Assembly: GCA_023213395.1 (NCBI GenBank)
Contig: CM041465.1
Span: forward strand, 244,163,741-244,227,740
Direction: 5' to 3'
DNA from: Cycas panzhihuaensis
Taxonomy: Eukaryota > Cycadophyta
Length of the DNA: 64,000 bases
Shown here: in pieces, positions 12,281 to 24,546 of the stretch
Layout: each line of letters starts with the position of its first letter
Position numbering within the stretch: the stretch's first letter is position 1
Position numbers and translations under genes: made by a program
The notes under the pieces: generated by a model
Databases searched by the model: none
What the model saw: only the letters and a program-made list of their open reading frames with translations
What the model was told of the DNA's origin: nothing

Positions 12281-12990
12281 AATGTATGAGGACCAACCCC
12301 TAAAATATCTTAAGGAAGATCATTATATTTTGTCACATTTATAGATGATTACTCTAGGAAGGTATGGGTCTATTTTTTAAAAAGGAAATCTGAAGTGTTT
12401 AGTGTGTTTAAGCAGTTCAAGGCTCTAGTTGAGAATAACACTGGTAAGATAATCAAATGTTTAAGAACTGACAATGGAGGTGAGTTCAACTCTTTGGAAT
12501 TTGAGAACTATTATAGAGAAGCTGGGATTGAAAGACATAAGACCACTAGCTATACTTTGCAGTAAAATGACATTGCTAAGCATATGAATAGGACACTCTT
12601 GGAAAGAGTAAGAAGCATGCTAAGTAATGCAGGTATAGAGTAGGGCTTGTGGGCAGAATCTGTTGAAATAGGTCACCATCACTTACAATAGATTGCAAGA
12701 TTCCTGAAGAGGTATGGACTGGACATCCATGTGATTATTCAAATTTAAAAATTTTTGGTTGTGATGCTTATGCTGGACTGACAAAAGTAAACATTCAAAG
12801 TTAGCCCCAAAATCCAAGAGATATATCTTTATGGGTTATGGTGATAAGGATGGTGTGAAGGAATACAGATTGTGGAATCCTACTGCCCATAAAATCACCA
12901 TTAACAGAGATGTTATATTTGATGAATCTCACCTTATAAAATCATACAGTGTAGAACTTGAAATGAAACAAGTGTAGCAAGATGAACATC
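12281..12990 (+). pseudogene. Element C integrase core remnant
   Basis: The core is readable as IHSNV (first catalytic Asp now Asn, codon 12281-12283), FIDDYSRKVWVYF, LRTDNGGEF (second Asp kept) and NDIAKHMNRTLLERV, where the catalytic Glu of the usual AERxNR block is Lys (12578-12580). A stop replaces the Trp after IHSNV and another replaces a Gln at about 12563. With two of three catalytic residues lost it cannot integrate DNA. Confidence 0.88.
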
Positions 12991-13204
12991 AACAGGTCAA
13001 GTTTGAAATGCAACCATCTGTGGAATCAGAAGAACATAAAGATCCTTTTGAAGATGAATCAGCAGTAGATTCATAGGAGTATGTGCACACTCCTCTACCA
13101 ACAGTTAGAAGATCTACATGAGTTAGTCATCCACCTGATAGGTACAACCCTTCTATTTCTATTGCTTTAGTTTCTAATGATGGTGAGCCCACATGTTATC
13201 AGGA

Positions 13205-13920
13205 AGTAGTAGATGATATCCATTGAGAGAAATGGATAAGGGCTATGCAGGAAGAGATATATGCTTTGAAGAAAAATAATTCATGGGACTTGGTAGAACT
13301 TCCACATGGCAGGAAGACTGTTGGTTGAAGGTGGGTTTTCAAAAAGAAAATAGATGTTCATGGAAAGATTGATAAATACAGGGCAAGACTGGTAGCTAAA
13401 GGTTTTGTATAGAAAGCAGGTATTGAGTTTCATGAGATCTTTTCACTAGTTGTCAAACTTATTTTAATTCAAATGCTATTAGCATTAGTAGCTTCTCTCG
13501 ATTTGGAGTTGGAGCAGTTAGATATAAAAACAACTTTTCTACATAGAGATTTAGATGAGGAGATCTATATGGATCAACCAAAAGGGTTTGTATAAGATGG
13601 CAGGAAAAGACTTATTTGCAGGCTTAGGAAATCATTGTATGGCCTGAAGCAATCACCTAGGAAGTGGTACAAGAAGTTTGATGCCTTCATAGAGAGCCAA
13701 AATTTCAAAAGAAGTGAGTATGATCATTGTGTTTACTTTAAATTTATGAACAATGGCTTATTCATTATCTTGGTATTATATGTTGATGACATGCTGGTTG
13801 CAAGCAAGAGCATGGAAGAAATTAATAAGCTAAAGGCTCAATTGGCTAGGACTTTTAATATGAAGGATCTAGGAGCTACAAATTAAATCTTAGTCATAGA
13901 GATACATAGAGACAGGAAAA
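13205..13920 (+). pseudogene. Element C reverse transcriptase remnant
   Basis: The frame runs from EKWIRAMQEEIYALKKNNSW through YRARLVAKGF, LDIKTTFLHRDLDEEIYM and SLYGLKQSPRKWYKKFD to LYVDDML (catalytic YVDD kept). Stops include TAG at 13410-13412, at the Gln of the usual GFxQ motif. The last part (13635-13886) is open for 83 codons. The protein would be the copia reverse transcriptase. Confidence 0.92.
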
Positions 13921-14750
13921 ATGGTAAGCTATGGTTATCACAGCAGAAGTATGCGGAGAAGGTGCTAACTAGGTTTGGTATGACAAATGTGAAACCAGTG
14001 AGTATCCTATTAGCTTCCCACTTCAACCTTTCTTTAAATTTGAGTCCTAGTAGTGAAGAAGAAAAGGCTTATATGTCTCATGTGCCTTATGTTAGTGCAG
14101 TAGGAAGTTTGATGTATGCCATGGTATGTATAAGATATGATATTTCACATGCAGTAAGTGTAGTAAGTAGGTTTATGGCAAAACCCAGGAAAAGAACATT
14201 GGGCTGTAGTGAAATGGGTGCTTCGATATTTGAGAGACACGAGTGACTATTACATCACCTTTGGAGGTACCGGTAATCAGGTTTATGGATATATCAATTC
14301 AGACTTTACAGGAGATTTAGATAAAAGAAGGTCTACTTCAGGTTATGTTTTCACTCTTGTAAATGGTCCAGTTAGTTGGATGTCTAAATTGCAGAGCACA
14401 ATTGTATTGTCAACCATGGAAGTTGAATATGTTACTGTAGCACATGCTTGTAGAGAAGCAATCTGGTTACAGGGTCTATTGGTTAAGCTTAGAAGAAGAT
14501 AGGAAAATGTAAAGGTATTTTGTGACAGTCAAAGTACCATTTACTTATCCAAGAATCTAGCTTATCATAGTAGAATAAAGCATATTGCTCTTAAGTACCA
14601 TTTTGTTAAACAGGTTGTGGAAGCAAGTGGAGTGGCACTTGAGAAGATTCACACCAATCAGAATTATGTTGATATATTCACAAAACCAATACCATTAGAG
14701 AAGTTCAAATGGTATTTGATTTTTCTTGGCTTGCAGAAAAGATGATGAAG
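13921..14750 (+). pseudogene. Element C connection and RNase H remnant
   Basis: Two overlapping open stretches (13962-14246 and 14209-14502) show one frameshift near 14210. The first has VGSLMYAM and ISHAVSVVSRFM. The second has VYGYINSDFTGDLDKRRSTS, matching the RNase H start (D-A-D-W-A-G-D) with the first Asp kept in SDF, then STMEVEYV with the Glu. Further text to about 14740 reads CDSQSTIYLSKNL, IKHIALKYHFV and VDIFTKP. This is the complete C-terminus of pol, broken by a stop at about 14500. Confidence 0.9.
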
Positions 14751-14792
14751 GGTCTAGGAAAGGTATCCGGTAATTGTTGTCAAGGTAGAGAT

Positions 14793-15436
14793 TGTTGGAT
14801 ATTATGGCAACAATTATGGGGCTAATATTTTGGCATGTTTTCAGTGTAGTTTCCCTCCCTAATCTTTCTCAGGGGGTTCTAAGGAAGGCAGGAGCCCCCC
14901 TTGGCTGGGGGGTGCGGGGGTGGTGGAACGCCCCTCGCTAGGAGGGGGTTCAGGGGCGATAACCCCCGACTCAAAAAATTAGCCATGTAAAGCATATTAA
15001 AATGTAAAGAGATTAGGGTCGTTCGATACAAATACCCTAGATTCTATGGTTGAGATTTAGGTCTTGGATATTCCTCTTATGTAGCCCATTTTAGGGCTTT
15101 TCTTATTATGTTGTAATATAATACAATGTAATGTGATGAGGGAAGCAGCTGGTTGTTGTTCCTGAGAGTACTCTGTAACTGAAATGTATTGTTTCTCCAT
15201 TCTACAGCAATAAAGATCGATACCTTTCCTGTGTGGATGTTTCTCTAGCACACTGTTAGGGTTTTACCATATTATATCGAGTGCATATATGATGTTTGGC
15301 TTTCATTTTCATGTTATTGTATAATCTCTGATTTTAGAACTTGCATGTAATTTTAAGTTTCAATTTTTGTAATTAATTGTAAGAATGCAATAGATCTTAG
15401 TGGCAGTTAAAGGATTGGGACCTTATATTCTCAACA
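14793..15436 (+). repeat. 3' LTR of element C
   Basis: 644 bp, TGTTGG...CTCAACA. Pairs with 10124-10768 and carries the same GC-rich block at about 14860-14975. GTGTG follows. Confidence 0.95.
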
Positions 15437-15815
15437 GTGTGTGTTCTTAACACCCCTCTAAAGGTATTGTTCCATTAACATTATATGTCAACAAAATCTT
15501 ATTATCGCATTATACAAAAGGATCTACTAAGAAAATTGCTACTAGGATTGTTACATTCAAAGACATTGGTTATAAGATATTGACTAAGTATTACCATAAC
15601 CATCATGGTGTTGTTGGTACTAGTTCTAATGGATTAATATGTATAAATGATAAAATTAATGTGAATGGTTTGTCTATATATGAATGCAAACTTGATTGTG
15701 TAGGGATGGTGATTATGAAGGATTTTGTTAGTGATATGGTTGTTAATCAATTCCAAACCTACATTAACCCCCTTTTAGTATTATGCTTTGACCTTAGTAG
15801 TAATCTTTTAGTTAC
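15437..15815 (+). pseudogene. ATG18-like pseudogene copy 1, segment 3
   Basis: The open part from 15580 reads TKYYHNHHGVVG, then GMVIMKDFVSDMVVNQFQTY and LVLCFDLSSNLLVT. It matches the ATG18f/g/h blocks G-M-V-x-V-x-D and A-L-C-F-D-P-S-G-T-L-L-V-T, a WD40 blade. Copy 2 (48386-48720) lacks the GMVIMKDF block, so copy 1 is the better record here. The piece ends at GTTAC (15811-15815), the left target duplication of element D. Removing D joins it to 40626 in agreement with copy 2. Confidence 0.82.
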
Positions 15816-16259
15816 TATTAAAACATATAATGTTTAACATATTTGTTATATACATACACCTTATACCATTCACATACATTGAGATATATGAGATGCATGC
15901 ATACCTATGTTATCACTTTATTGGATAACATAAAGGCTTATAACATTTGATAGGCTACTCATGAGGTGATCTCACTATATATATATACACTCACCACTTG
16001 AGAACTAAAGAAATGAGAGAGGAGAAAGATGTAAACCTTATGATCATAAGTGGAGTTCTAACTCCACCTTCTCCCATGGTTTTTTCCATAATAGGTTTTC
16101 TACATATACATCTTAGTGTTTATCTTATGGTGATGCTTATGCTTGGTATTATATATTTTATATTTGATATTCACATTAATTATTTCATTACGTGTACATA
16201 CTCATGAGTTCATATTTTCCCATATTTTTATCTTAAGGAATCAGAGCTAATCTCAGTAT
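15816..16259 (+). repeat. 5' LTR of element D, left part
   Basis: Matches 40134-40569 of the 3' LTR. It begins TATTAAAA (the 3' copy keeps TGTTAAAA). It is cut at AGTAT (16255-16259) by element E and continues at 37113. Confidence 0.93.
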
Positions 16260-16550
16260 TATTGGGGTTAATATTTATTTCACCCTAATTAAGAGTGCAT
16301 AATGATTAATGATGCCATGGGACCACCATAACTAACTTTAGTTGTTCAAGACGAGAAGTATGTATTTTTCATTATTTTTTAAATTTCAAAAGTGTTGGTT
16401 GATGGCAAGTTATCTCCTAATGTCCTGATTATAAATAAAAGGTCTCTGACCCAAAGGTGTTTTTGAATACTACCTTTATTTCAAATATTTGTTAATATTT
16501 TTCAATATGGTAATCTTATAGTCATTCTACTCTGTCCTCGTTATCCTTCA
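16260..16550 (+). repeat. 5' LTR of element E
   Basis: 291 bp, TATTGGGG...ATCCTTCA. Same length as the 3' LTR at 36817-37107, and alignable along its whole length. Confidence 0.95.
16430..16440 (+). promoter_or_regulatory. TATA box of element E LTR
   Basis: TATAAATAAAA lies about 120 bases before the LTR end. The 3' LTR has TATAAATAAG at the matching place (36987-36996). The position fits the U3 promoter of an LTR, and conservation in both LTRs supports it. Activity today is unknown. Confidence 0.5.
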
Positions 16551-16565
16551 TTTGGTATCAAAGCC

Positions 16566-18917
16566 ACAATTGGTTTTAGAGTGATGTTATACATCATGAC
16601 TACTGTATTTTATTTATATTTCAATTATTTGATTATATTTGCTTTAATTTTCAATAGTTCTATATAGTTTACATTTAAATATTGTTTGTATATATATAAT
16701 ATTAGCTTGTTCACTTAATACACTTAATATTTTTATAGTTTTTTATAGTATTTATATGCGGATATAGCCTAACAATGATTTGGATTAGTTACACATAAGT
16801 TTCATTCAATATTTTTACACATTTTAATTAGTTCTCAGTTGATTTTTAAGGATTTTTCAAGTCATTTATCTTTGGTAGGATGGTGCACCTCCATCATTGA
16901 ATGTAACCTTAACAAGTGACTACTCATTTTAATTATTATCAAGTCTTCTTCGCACCAGATTAGATGGTTCTAAAAACTGTTACTTCTACGTTAAGAAATT
17001 ACTCTTAGAAACTAGCCTACCACTCTAGCCTACTAAAACCCCATTGGCCTTTGGTTAAAAACAAAATAATTACTCTATTTCTTAGTATTTCTTCCCACAT
17101 TAGGGTCACAGGCCTGTTGCTAAGTGTCTAGGGATTTTTTTGGTAGATTTTAAGCTCTATTTAGGCCATATAACCCCCACATAGTTATACAACCTCCATT
17201 TCTTATGAAGTTCGTTCTACCTTTATGATCAGTGAATTCCAGTAAAAATTCACTAGTGTCTTTATAGTGGCTACCACAAGCCATCCCTCTAGTTTTGTCT
17301 TGATCTGTTATTTTCGTGAGCTGATTAAACCCCTTGTATCTTCTCGTAGGTGCACACATTTTGCAGTCTCTATTCATATTAAAAATTTTAAGTTTTTAAT
17401 TTATTTTTTTATAGTTTACAAAAATTTAATTATATTTGATAAAAATTAAGGTTTAACCCCCTCCAATCTTATCTCTTGATCTCTTTTGAGCCCTATGTGA
17501 CCTCTCTCCTTTACTTTCTGAGGATAGATTTTAAAATCTTTAAGCTCTTTTTAATTATTTTTGTTTTAAAAGGATTTAGTTATATTTAATAATATTTGAA
17601 GTGTACTAGCCTCCTTTGTAGACTAGTAGTAAGTCACATGAAGTGACCAAGTGACCAAGGGCTCTAGTTTATAAAGGGCTTAGGGCCCCCTCTTCAAGTT
17701 TTAACCATAAATAGTAGACTTCACTGTTTTATTAATATCTCCATAACTAGGAGTTTGTTTTTCGAATGGTTGGATCTGTTGGAAAGCTGACTCAAATATC
17801 TAAGTACTGAAATTTCTTTTATACTAATTTGAAGTTGTTTTATAGGTGTTTTAGGTTGCTAAATTTAGTCCTCCTATTTGATCCTAGTTTGAGCTTTTCA
17901 TATCATTTTTTAAGTAACTTATTAATTTTATTGAACTATATTCATGTTATATTGATATACTAACCTATTTTGGCATATTTTAGTTTAAAATTTAAAGCTT
18001 ATATGTGATTTTTGGTTGAATATTGTGTAGATTTTCCCATCAAGAAAGAGGCAAATATTTGGACAACTTTTTATAAACAAAGAGCTCTCTAACCCTCAGT
18101 TTACTTTATTTTAAGCTTTCTATTTCATTTTATTTCATTTAACAACTCATTTTATTTCATTTAAAGGTCATTTTATTTTATTTTAAAGATTATTTTATTT
18201 TATTTAATACTTATTTTATTTCATTTCAAAGCTCATTTAAAAGCTTATTTCATTTCATTTAAAGGCTTATTTCATTTTATTTCTTATTATATTTTTTAAG
18301 TTATTTTTAATTGCTATCAAAAGGAACCTTTATTTATTTATAAAACCATATCTCAAATCAACTCTCACATTAAAAGGATAATTTTTTGAACAAATAACCC
18401 TTTTTTAAGCCTTACAAGGGAAACGATTAGGACCCCTAAAGTTGCTATCACGTATACGTCTTTAATGGACTCTAAGTTATTGAGAAAACCATTAACTATT
18501 AGGTATATAAGGTGGCAGATTAAGGTGGAGTACCATATCTTTTTAGAATTTGAAGACCAGGCTAGACCCAGGGGGTGAGTGCCTCAGTTGTAAAGCTTTC
18601 ACTACTAGATCTGTTACAGGCATAAGTTTGGTGCAGGTGGATTAACAAATCATAGGGTTCTTATACCTCTTAGCAGCCTAAATACTGAGATATATAGAGC
18701 CTAGAATTCACGTATTGATATATTGGGTCCCTGATTTGCCACTTATGGGTAGACACCACTAGACAAGATAATAACTAAAAGCTTTCCTTGGAAACCCAAA
18801 AACTTAGAGCCTAGCAACCTTCTAAGTAGATATGACACATTATTTTTTACTATCCTTGGGGGGCATTTGAATAAACTTTTTTTGAAACATAATAGCTATA
18901 AACTTTTGTAATATGAT
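16566..18917. other. Element E untranslated leader
   Basis: 2.3 kb of AT-rich leader between primer site and gag, with no protein similarity seen. At about 18110-18300 it contains a run of degenerate ATTTTATTTCATTTAA-like repeats. The 75-codon minus-strand open frame at 17150-17377 has no recognisable domain and is probably chance. Confidence 0.7.
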
Positions 18918-20050
18918 CATCCCTAAGTTTGATGGCTCAAATTTCTTGAATTTGAGTAAGAGCATGAGACCATCCTCATAGCTAAAGACATGTGGGATAT
19001 TGTGAAGATAGGATATATAGAAGTTGCTTAGAATGCCACTCTAGAAGAAATGCAAGCCTACAAAGAATGTGTGAAGAAGGATAATGAAGCACTAGCATTA
19101 ATCTTTTGTGCCTTAGAATATCATCTTTTTTCAAGAGTTAGTGAAGCATTGAAATCCAAAGAAGCATGGGATACATTATAGCTAATTTATGAAGGAATAG
19201 CCTCATCAAAACTCTAAACTCTAAGGAGTAAATTTTAGAACTTAAGGATGTCACCCAAGGAGACCATCAATAAGTTTATAACAAAAGTTAAAGATCTAGT
19301 GAACCAAATCAAATATCTTAAAAAAACACTTACTGAATAACAGATTATAGAACAAATCCTTAGATATGTTAGTGAAATTCAAAGGTTTAAAATATAACCA
19401 CAAGTATAGAGGTATTTAAGGACCTAAGCAATTTGAAGATAGAATAATCAAGTGCTATGTTGATGGCTATTGAGAAAAAGAAAGGCACCAATGAATCCTT
19501 AGAACATGCCTTTATAATAAAGGCTATATTCAAATCAAATGCTTAAGCTCAAAGCTCAAGGATAATGGATTAATCCCTAAGGGGGAGAGATAGAAATTTA
19601 GGATAAGATGCACATCAAGATCAACATCCTAGATACCAAGCTCCTCATCAAAGGCATCGAGGCTCAAATCAAAGATACCCAAGTCAAAATGGATATCAAG
19701 GCTAAGAAAGATATCAAGAAGTTAACCAATGTTATCATAATTGCTAAGGCCAAAGCAATTTTTAAAGGCCTAATCCAAATTATCCAAGTAATAGAGAAGG
19801 CAACACTTAAGGCCTATATTTGGAAAGGGGAAGAACACCCTTTATGGATAGAGAAACCCCTAGAAGTAGGAGCCTAGGTTAAAGAGGAAGAGATCCTATC
19901 CAATACATATATTATCATAAGGTTGGTCACACTAAAGATAGATTCTTTGCCAAAACTAGCCATCCAATAGGAGGAAGTGCTAATATAGTCATTAAAAATA
20001 GAGAAAATAATCAACTATTTTTATCAAGTCTTATTACCCATAACGAAGAA
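18918..20050 (+). pseudogene. Element E gag remnant
   Basis: KFDGSNF near 18928 is the copia gag start (F-x-G-x-N-F). After a shift comes DMWDIVKIGYIEVA, then EALKSKEAWDTL, the UBN2-like capsid blocks. MSPKETINKFITKVKDLVNQ follows. A degraded zinc knuckle, YYHKVGHTKDRFF, is near 19908-19950, with Cys residues lost. The encoded protein would be the nucleocapsid and capsid precursor. Many stops break it. Confidence 0.8.
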
Positions 20051-20733
20051 GATTATTGGTACATAGACTCTTGATGCTCCACACATATGACACATAAAGA
20101 AGAGATATTCCAAATTATTGACAAGACCTAAAAAGGGAAAATCATGTTTGGTGATGATACATCTTATAAATCTAGTGGAAAGGGTAAATTCATCATCATA
20201 ATAGACTCAAGAGAAAATAGAGATCTTGATGATGTCCTCCATGTTCTAACTCTAAAAAAGAACCTCCTATCTTTGGGAGAGTTGACGAAATAAGACTATA
20301 AGGTCGTGTTTGATAATAGTAAGTTTACTATCAAGGACAAAAGGAAAAACAAAGTTGTTGTTGCCAAAGATAAGATGACTAGTGATAAACTCTTCAAGTT
20401 AGTTATAACCCCTTCAGATAATTATTCATTGAAGACATCAATCAAGATAAATAATGATATGTGGCATAAAAAAATTGGACACTTAAACTATAAAAGCCTA
20501 GCCCTCATGAAAAGGATAAATATAGTTGAAGGTCTACCCTAAATTGAAGCTAACAAGGACATATATAAAGGATGCCTCCTAGGCAAACAACATAGAGGGA
20601 GCTTTTTATATAGAAGCTATAAAGATAAGGGGCCACTTCAACTAATTTACATAGATCTTTATGGTCCAATGGACATCCAATCTCTAACAAGAGCAAAATA
20701 TTTCCTCAATTTTATTAATGATTATATAAGGAA
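20051..20733 (+). pseudogene. Element E protease and integrase N-part
   Basis: WYIDS, stop, CSTHMT near 20057-20095 is the copia protease motif W-x-x-D-S-G-C-S-x-H-M-T with Gly replaced by TGA. VLTLKKNLLSLGEL follows. From 20458 MWHKKIGHLNYKSL gives the HHCC finger. IYIDLYGPMDIQS holds the first catalytic Asp. The text FINDYIR ends at AGGAA (20729-20733), where element B inserted. It continues at 28394. Confidence 0.88.
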
Positions 20734-21046
20734 TGAAAGAGGTTAATGTATCAAGGTCATTTGTGTAGATTAATTATGTGACCTTAGGATATATTATTAG
20801 CATCAGTCTCTTAATGAAATGTACTTTATATGCATTTAAATGTAATTTCAGGTTTATGTCATTAGGCAAGAAAATCCTAACCCTAATGCTCACCCTCAAT
20901 AATAAAAGGTGAAATCTCAAGGAGGGAGTCATTATTCATTCTCACCTCCAAGCTTGCTCTCATATCTTTGTTTCATCTTCTTTTTCATTCTCCATTGCCA
21001 TTGTGTGTATGTGAGTGATTTATCTCCTAGATCCATCATTTCTTTA
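20734..21046 (+). repeat. 5' LTR of element B
   Basis: 313 bp, begins TGAAAGAGGTTAATG. The end TTCTTTA is a mutated form of the CA end kept in 1371-1682 (minus strand) and 28388. Confidence 0.95.
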
Positions 21047-21060
21047 TGTGGTATTCGAGC

Positions 21061-23040
21061 TAGAAGGGGATCTATTCACTCCATTTCACTTGCATAGAGT
21101 CATTTTGCCTCTCCTTCACCTTTAATGTGAAGTATTGAGAGTGCATTCTTTTTTTTTAACATTTTGAGAGCATAAAATTATAGTATTTTACATGTTACTA
21201 TTTTGTAATGTGTGCAGAAATTTAGAGGTGAAGAATACAGGTTTTTGAAGCCATTCAGCTACCAGAACAGTCCCAGGAGCATTAAAGGCCTAAATATTCA
21301 TAAAAAATTAACTATCTCAGAATTTGATGAAATTTAGCATGCAAGGTCACCTTCACTAGAGGATCATTTTTATCTTTTAGAGAAACTTCAGATTCAGCCT
21401 GAAACAGTGAGTTTTGGCTATGATAAAAAGGGTAAATTTTGTGGATAAGTGATTTAAAGCACTTTTCCTAATGAAATCCTTCAACTATAAGCTGATGATC
21501 TGAAACTTTTATTAAGGGATATGGTACATTTATGTCTTAAGATAATTTTAAGATAAATCTCATCAAATTTCATCCATTGGTTAGTGAGATCTATGCAGTT
21601 TTCTCACGGTTGCTGATTTTGCCTACTCAACCCCATAAAGGACCTTGCAAGGGCATTTCGGGTACTTTTTTAGCAAATTTTATAGATGGTATAGAAGGGA
21701 AAGTTAATGTACATGTCAAAATGTAAATTTTGACATATTGAAGTCTAGATTCTGAGACAGTTGATCTGGCATGATTTTACTTTGGTGTTTTTTCAGGCAA
21801 AATATTTTTGTGCCTTTTCTGAAATCTGACTTCATAACTCTATCAGAAATGACATTCTAAACACTCTTTCCTTCTATCATAAATTTAGATTTTATCATTT
21901 AGGCCTTCATATTTGTAATTTCTAAAAATTTGCCCATTTATCATTATTTGTAAATTTTGTGAAAAAATCACAAAATAGGGCAAAATAGTTTGCATATAGA
22001 TTTAGAAAAATTATCATTTTAGTGGCAAGTTGATCTACTTTTTAGCCCATTGTGACTTTTATATCAAAACTTCCAAAATCATATTTGGAAACATTGTATT
22101 AAAGTAAGGGAAACCTTGGATTGGAAGCAACATCTGGTTCCCCTACTAAATCTAGCATGCTTTTCTATTTGCATACATAGCATAAAGTATCACAAAAGTA
22201 GCAACAATAATAAAGCATCACAAAAGTAGCAACAACAACAAATCATCATAAAAGCAGCAACAACAATAAAGCAAGTATGAAAAATAAGCAAGCACATTTG
22301 GCAAGTTTCTATTTTAGTTTTCAGTTATATGGAAATATCTTACACTATTCCTAAAAGGAACCTCATCCGTACAATCTATACTGCCAGTTCTTGACTTGCG
22401 CATACACTCGCCTTGGTTGAAATAGACCAAGGTTGGCTGAAGTCCAGGCGCTAAGGGAGGTGCAAGTTTCATACTAGGTCTGGTCTTAACTGGAATAGTG
22501 GTGGAGGGACAGGTTAGCCATACCTATGGCCTCCAATTAGGGATAATCCTGATAACCACTTAGGAAAACTAAAAACCTTAATGCAAGATTAAAATTAACC
22601 TGGTCTAATATCCATCATAGCCATGGGATACACAGTACCATTTGACTCTTCGGAGGAGGTATATAGCTGCTCATTGGTGAACTGAGTGAGGACTGGGAGT
22701 ACCTGGGCTCCACTGTGACTTGGATTTCATCACCAAGCACAGGTATCACGGGTGAAGGCCCTAATCGTATACTAGAAGCCTTAGATATCGAAACCTAACC
22801 TATATTTAGACATAAGTGAGAGGTTAGTGGCATGACATATCACCACTCTTTGCCAACTCTATATTAGGTCTCATTCTTACATCATTACTTATATTTATTT
22901 TTTTATATAATTGTTGAAAAATAGTTAATCATTACTTACTTCTCATCATAATAATCATTTCTACATCCCTCTTATGCCAAGTGTACTAGCCACACGTGTG
23001 AGTGGCACATACTTCTATCATCTCTTCTACTTCTTCATCA
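21061..23040. other. Element B untranslated leader
   Basis: 2-kb leader before gag with no long open frame. The first kilobase recurs inverted at 342-1370, which confirms that it belongs to the element. It contains a short tandem repeat at 22189-22272. The 62-codon open frame at 20909-21097 crosses the LTR end and is not a gene. Confidence 0.8.
22189..22272 (+). repeat. 28-bp tandem repeat in element B leader
   Basis: Three units of period 28 start at 22189, 22217 and 22245, each with ATCACAAAAGTAGCAACAA or a close variant, and a partial unit follows. Confidence 0.75.
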
Positions 23041-23045
23041 TCACC

Positions 23046-24100
23046 ATGTCATCTCAATTCAAGCAAAATGTTAACTGCATATTGAAAGGCAAAGAAAATT
23101 CGGATATATGGTACACTGGAATTAAAAATACTGTAATGTATGAAGGCCTTTGGAGAGCCCACTTGCAGCCTACACCCAACATACCAGCAATGACTACAAC
23201 AGTTGCTTCTAGTGGATCTACCCAGACTCCCTACAGATCTTTGCGGCTAAACTATAATAGGAGATAGATGATGAAAAGATTCGTGCAGGAATTTTGTTGA
23301 TCATTGATCACTCCTTAGATAACTTGATAAATGAAGAGGAACATGATATAGCCTAGAAGGTCCTAGAAGTTCTTAAAAAGAACTTTGATACAAAGTCAAA
23401 TTTAGAATTTGTTCATCTTGTGTTGAAAATGAACAAATTAAAAATACAGAAGGGACAAGCTCATGAGGCAATAAATCTCTTTTGACCAATCAAATAGGCA
23501 ATTGACAAAGACTTTAAGACCCAATGCATCACTTGGGCATTTTTTATCCAGTCATGTTTACATGTCCCCGATTATAAAAACTTGCTTGGAAGTCTTCAAT
23601 CTAATGGAACATTAAAGACACTTAACTTCGAAGCACTTGCCAAGAAGTTCATAGAATTTGATAAGACCTTTGATACAAACTTTGTAGCCTCTGACTCTCT
23701 TCCAAATGCAGCCTTTGAGGTAGAAGAAGAAGTTTGCTACACAAAAAATCAAGGTCCCTCTCGTGGAGAGGAAATAACCGAGCAAGAGGAAGAGGAAGAA
23801 ATATAGGAAATCGTCTACAAGGTCAATCAAACCCTCAATCACAACCTCGACAGTTTCAAGGCCAAGGGCCACCTCAACAAAGATCAAGACAGTTAGGCCA
23901 AACTAGTACTTCTTCAGGGACTGGTAATCAAACCATTATGTGTGATTGGTGTAACCGTAAAGGACACTTAGCAAAAGATTGCAGAACTACCACTTATAAG
24001 TAGGCCAAGTTCCAACCAAAACATGGAGCTCACAATGTTGAAGAAACTTGTGAAGAATCCTTTAGTGGTGCAGGTTTTGTACAAGCACACATTCAAAGAA
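23046..24100 (+). pseudogene. Element B gag
   Basis: The likely start is ATG 23046 (MSSQFKQNVNCILKGKENSD); an upstream in-frame ATG at 22974 adds 24 residues of no known type. Copia gag features are LKGKENSDIWYTGIKNTV and, in another frame, GRGRNIGNR before a clean CCHC knuckle, CDWCNRKGHLAKDC, at about 23941-23982. The domain is broken by stops between 23267 and 23580 and by a frameshift near 23790. The protein would package element RNA. Confidence 0.85.
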
Positions 24101-24546
24101 TTGAGGGATCTTCAACATCAAATGCCATTGACCAACCAAAGAGATACTTTGAAGCTCGGTGTGGATATATCACTTGTGAATTCCCTTCACCAATGCCAAG
24201 CCCTATTGGAATTGCCAATAGTATGGCTTCAATCGATGGACAGTGGATCATGGACATAGGAGCAACTCAACATATAATATGCAATCACAGTCTATATCAA
24301 ACATTTGACTCAAATGTTTATGGAGTTGTTCACATGGCTGATAAATCACAACAACCTGTTGAAGGAATTGGCAATATTCGCCTGAAAATCCCAAGCTTAG
24401 AAGATTTTACATTGCTCGATGTCTTATACATACCCAATCTCAAACAAAACCTACTCTCTTTATCCACACCTGTTTCTCATGGATTTGATCTGAGTGTAAC
24501 CGCAAATGACCAGACTGTTAAGGTCATTTACCCTCTAACTAATTAG
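24101..24546 (+). pseudogene. Element B protease
   Basis: Open from about 24193 to a stop at 24544. QWIMDIGATQHI is the copia retropepsin site with the Ser of D-S-G-A-T changed to Ile. LDVLYIPNLKQNLLSLS is the usual downstream block. The catalytic Asp and Gly are kept. Confidence 0.87.

Larger units (their letters stand above)
10124..15436 (+). mobile_element. Ty1/copia retrotransposon C, full length, decayed
   Basis: 5.3 kb with two LTRs of about 645 bp. It has primer site TGGTATCAGAGCC (10771-10783), then gag, protease, integrase, reverse transcriptase, RNase H (copia order), and a purine tract AAGGTAGAGA just before the 3' LTR. It is flanked by GTGTG duplications (10119-10123 and 15437-15441). 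It sits inside the ATG18-like pseudogene. Stops and frameshifts break the single expected polyprotein into short pieces. The best preserved parts are the reverse transcriptase C-half and RNase H. Related LTRs lie at 1-341 and 42118-42763. Confidence 0.95.

Noticed and set aside
18100-18300. Possible CRISPR-like or satellite array
   Set aside because: Units are unequal and degenerate with no constant repeat and spacer; it is low-complexity sequence in a retroelement leader.
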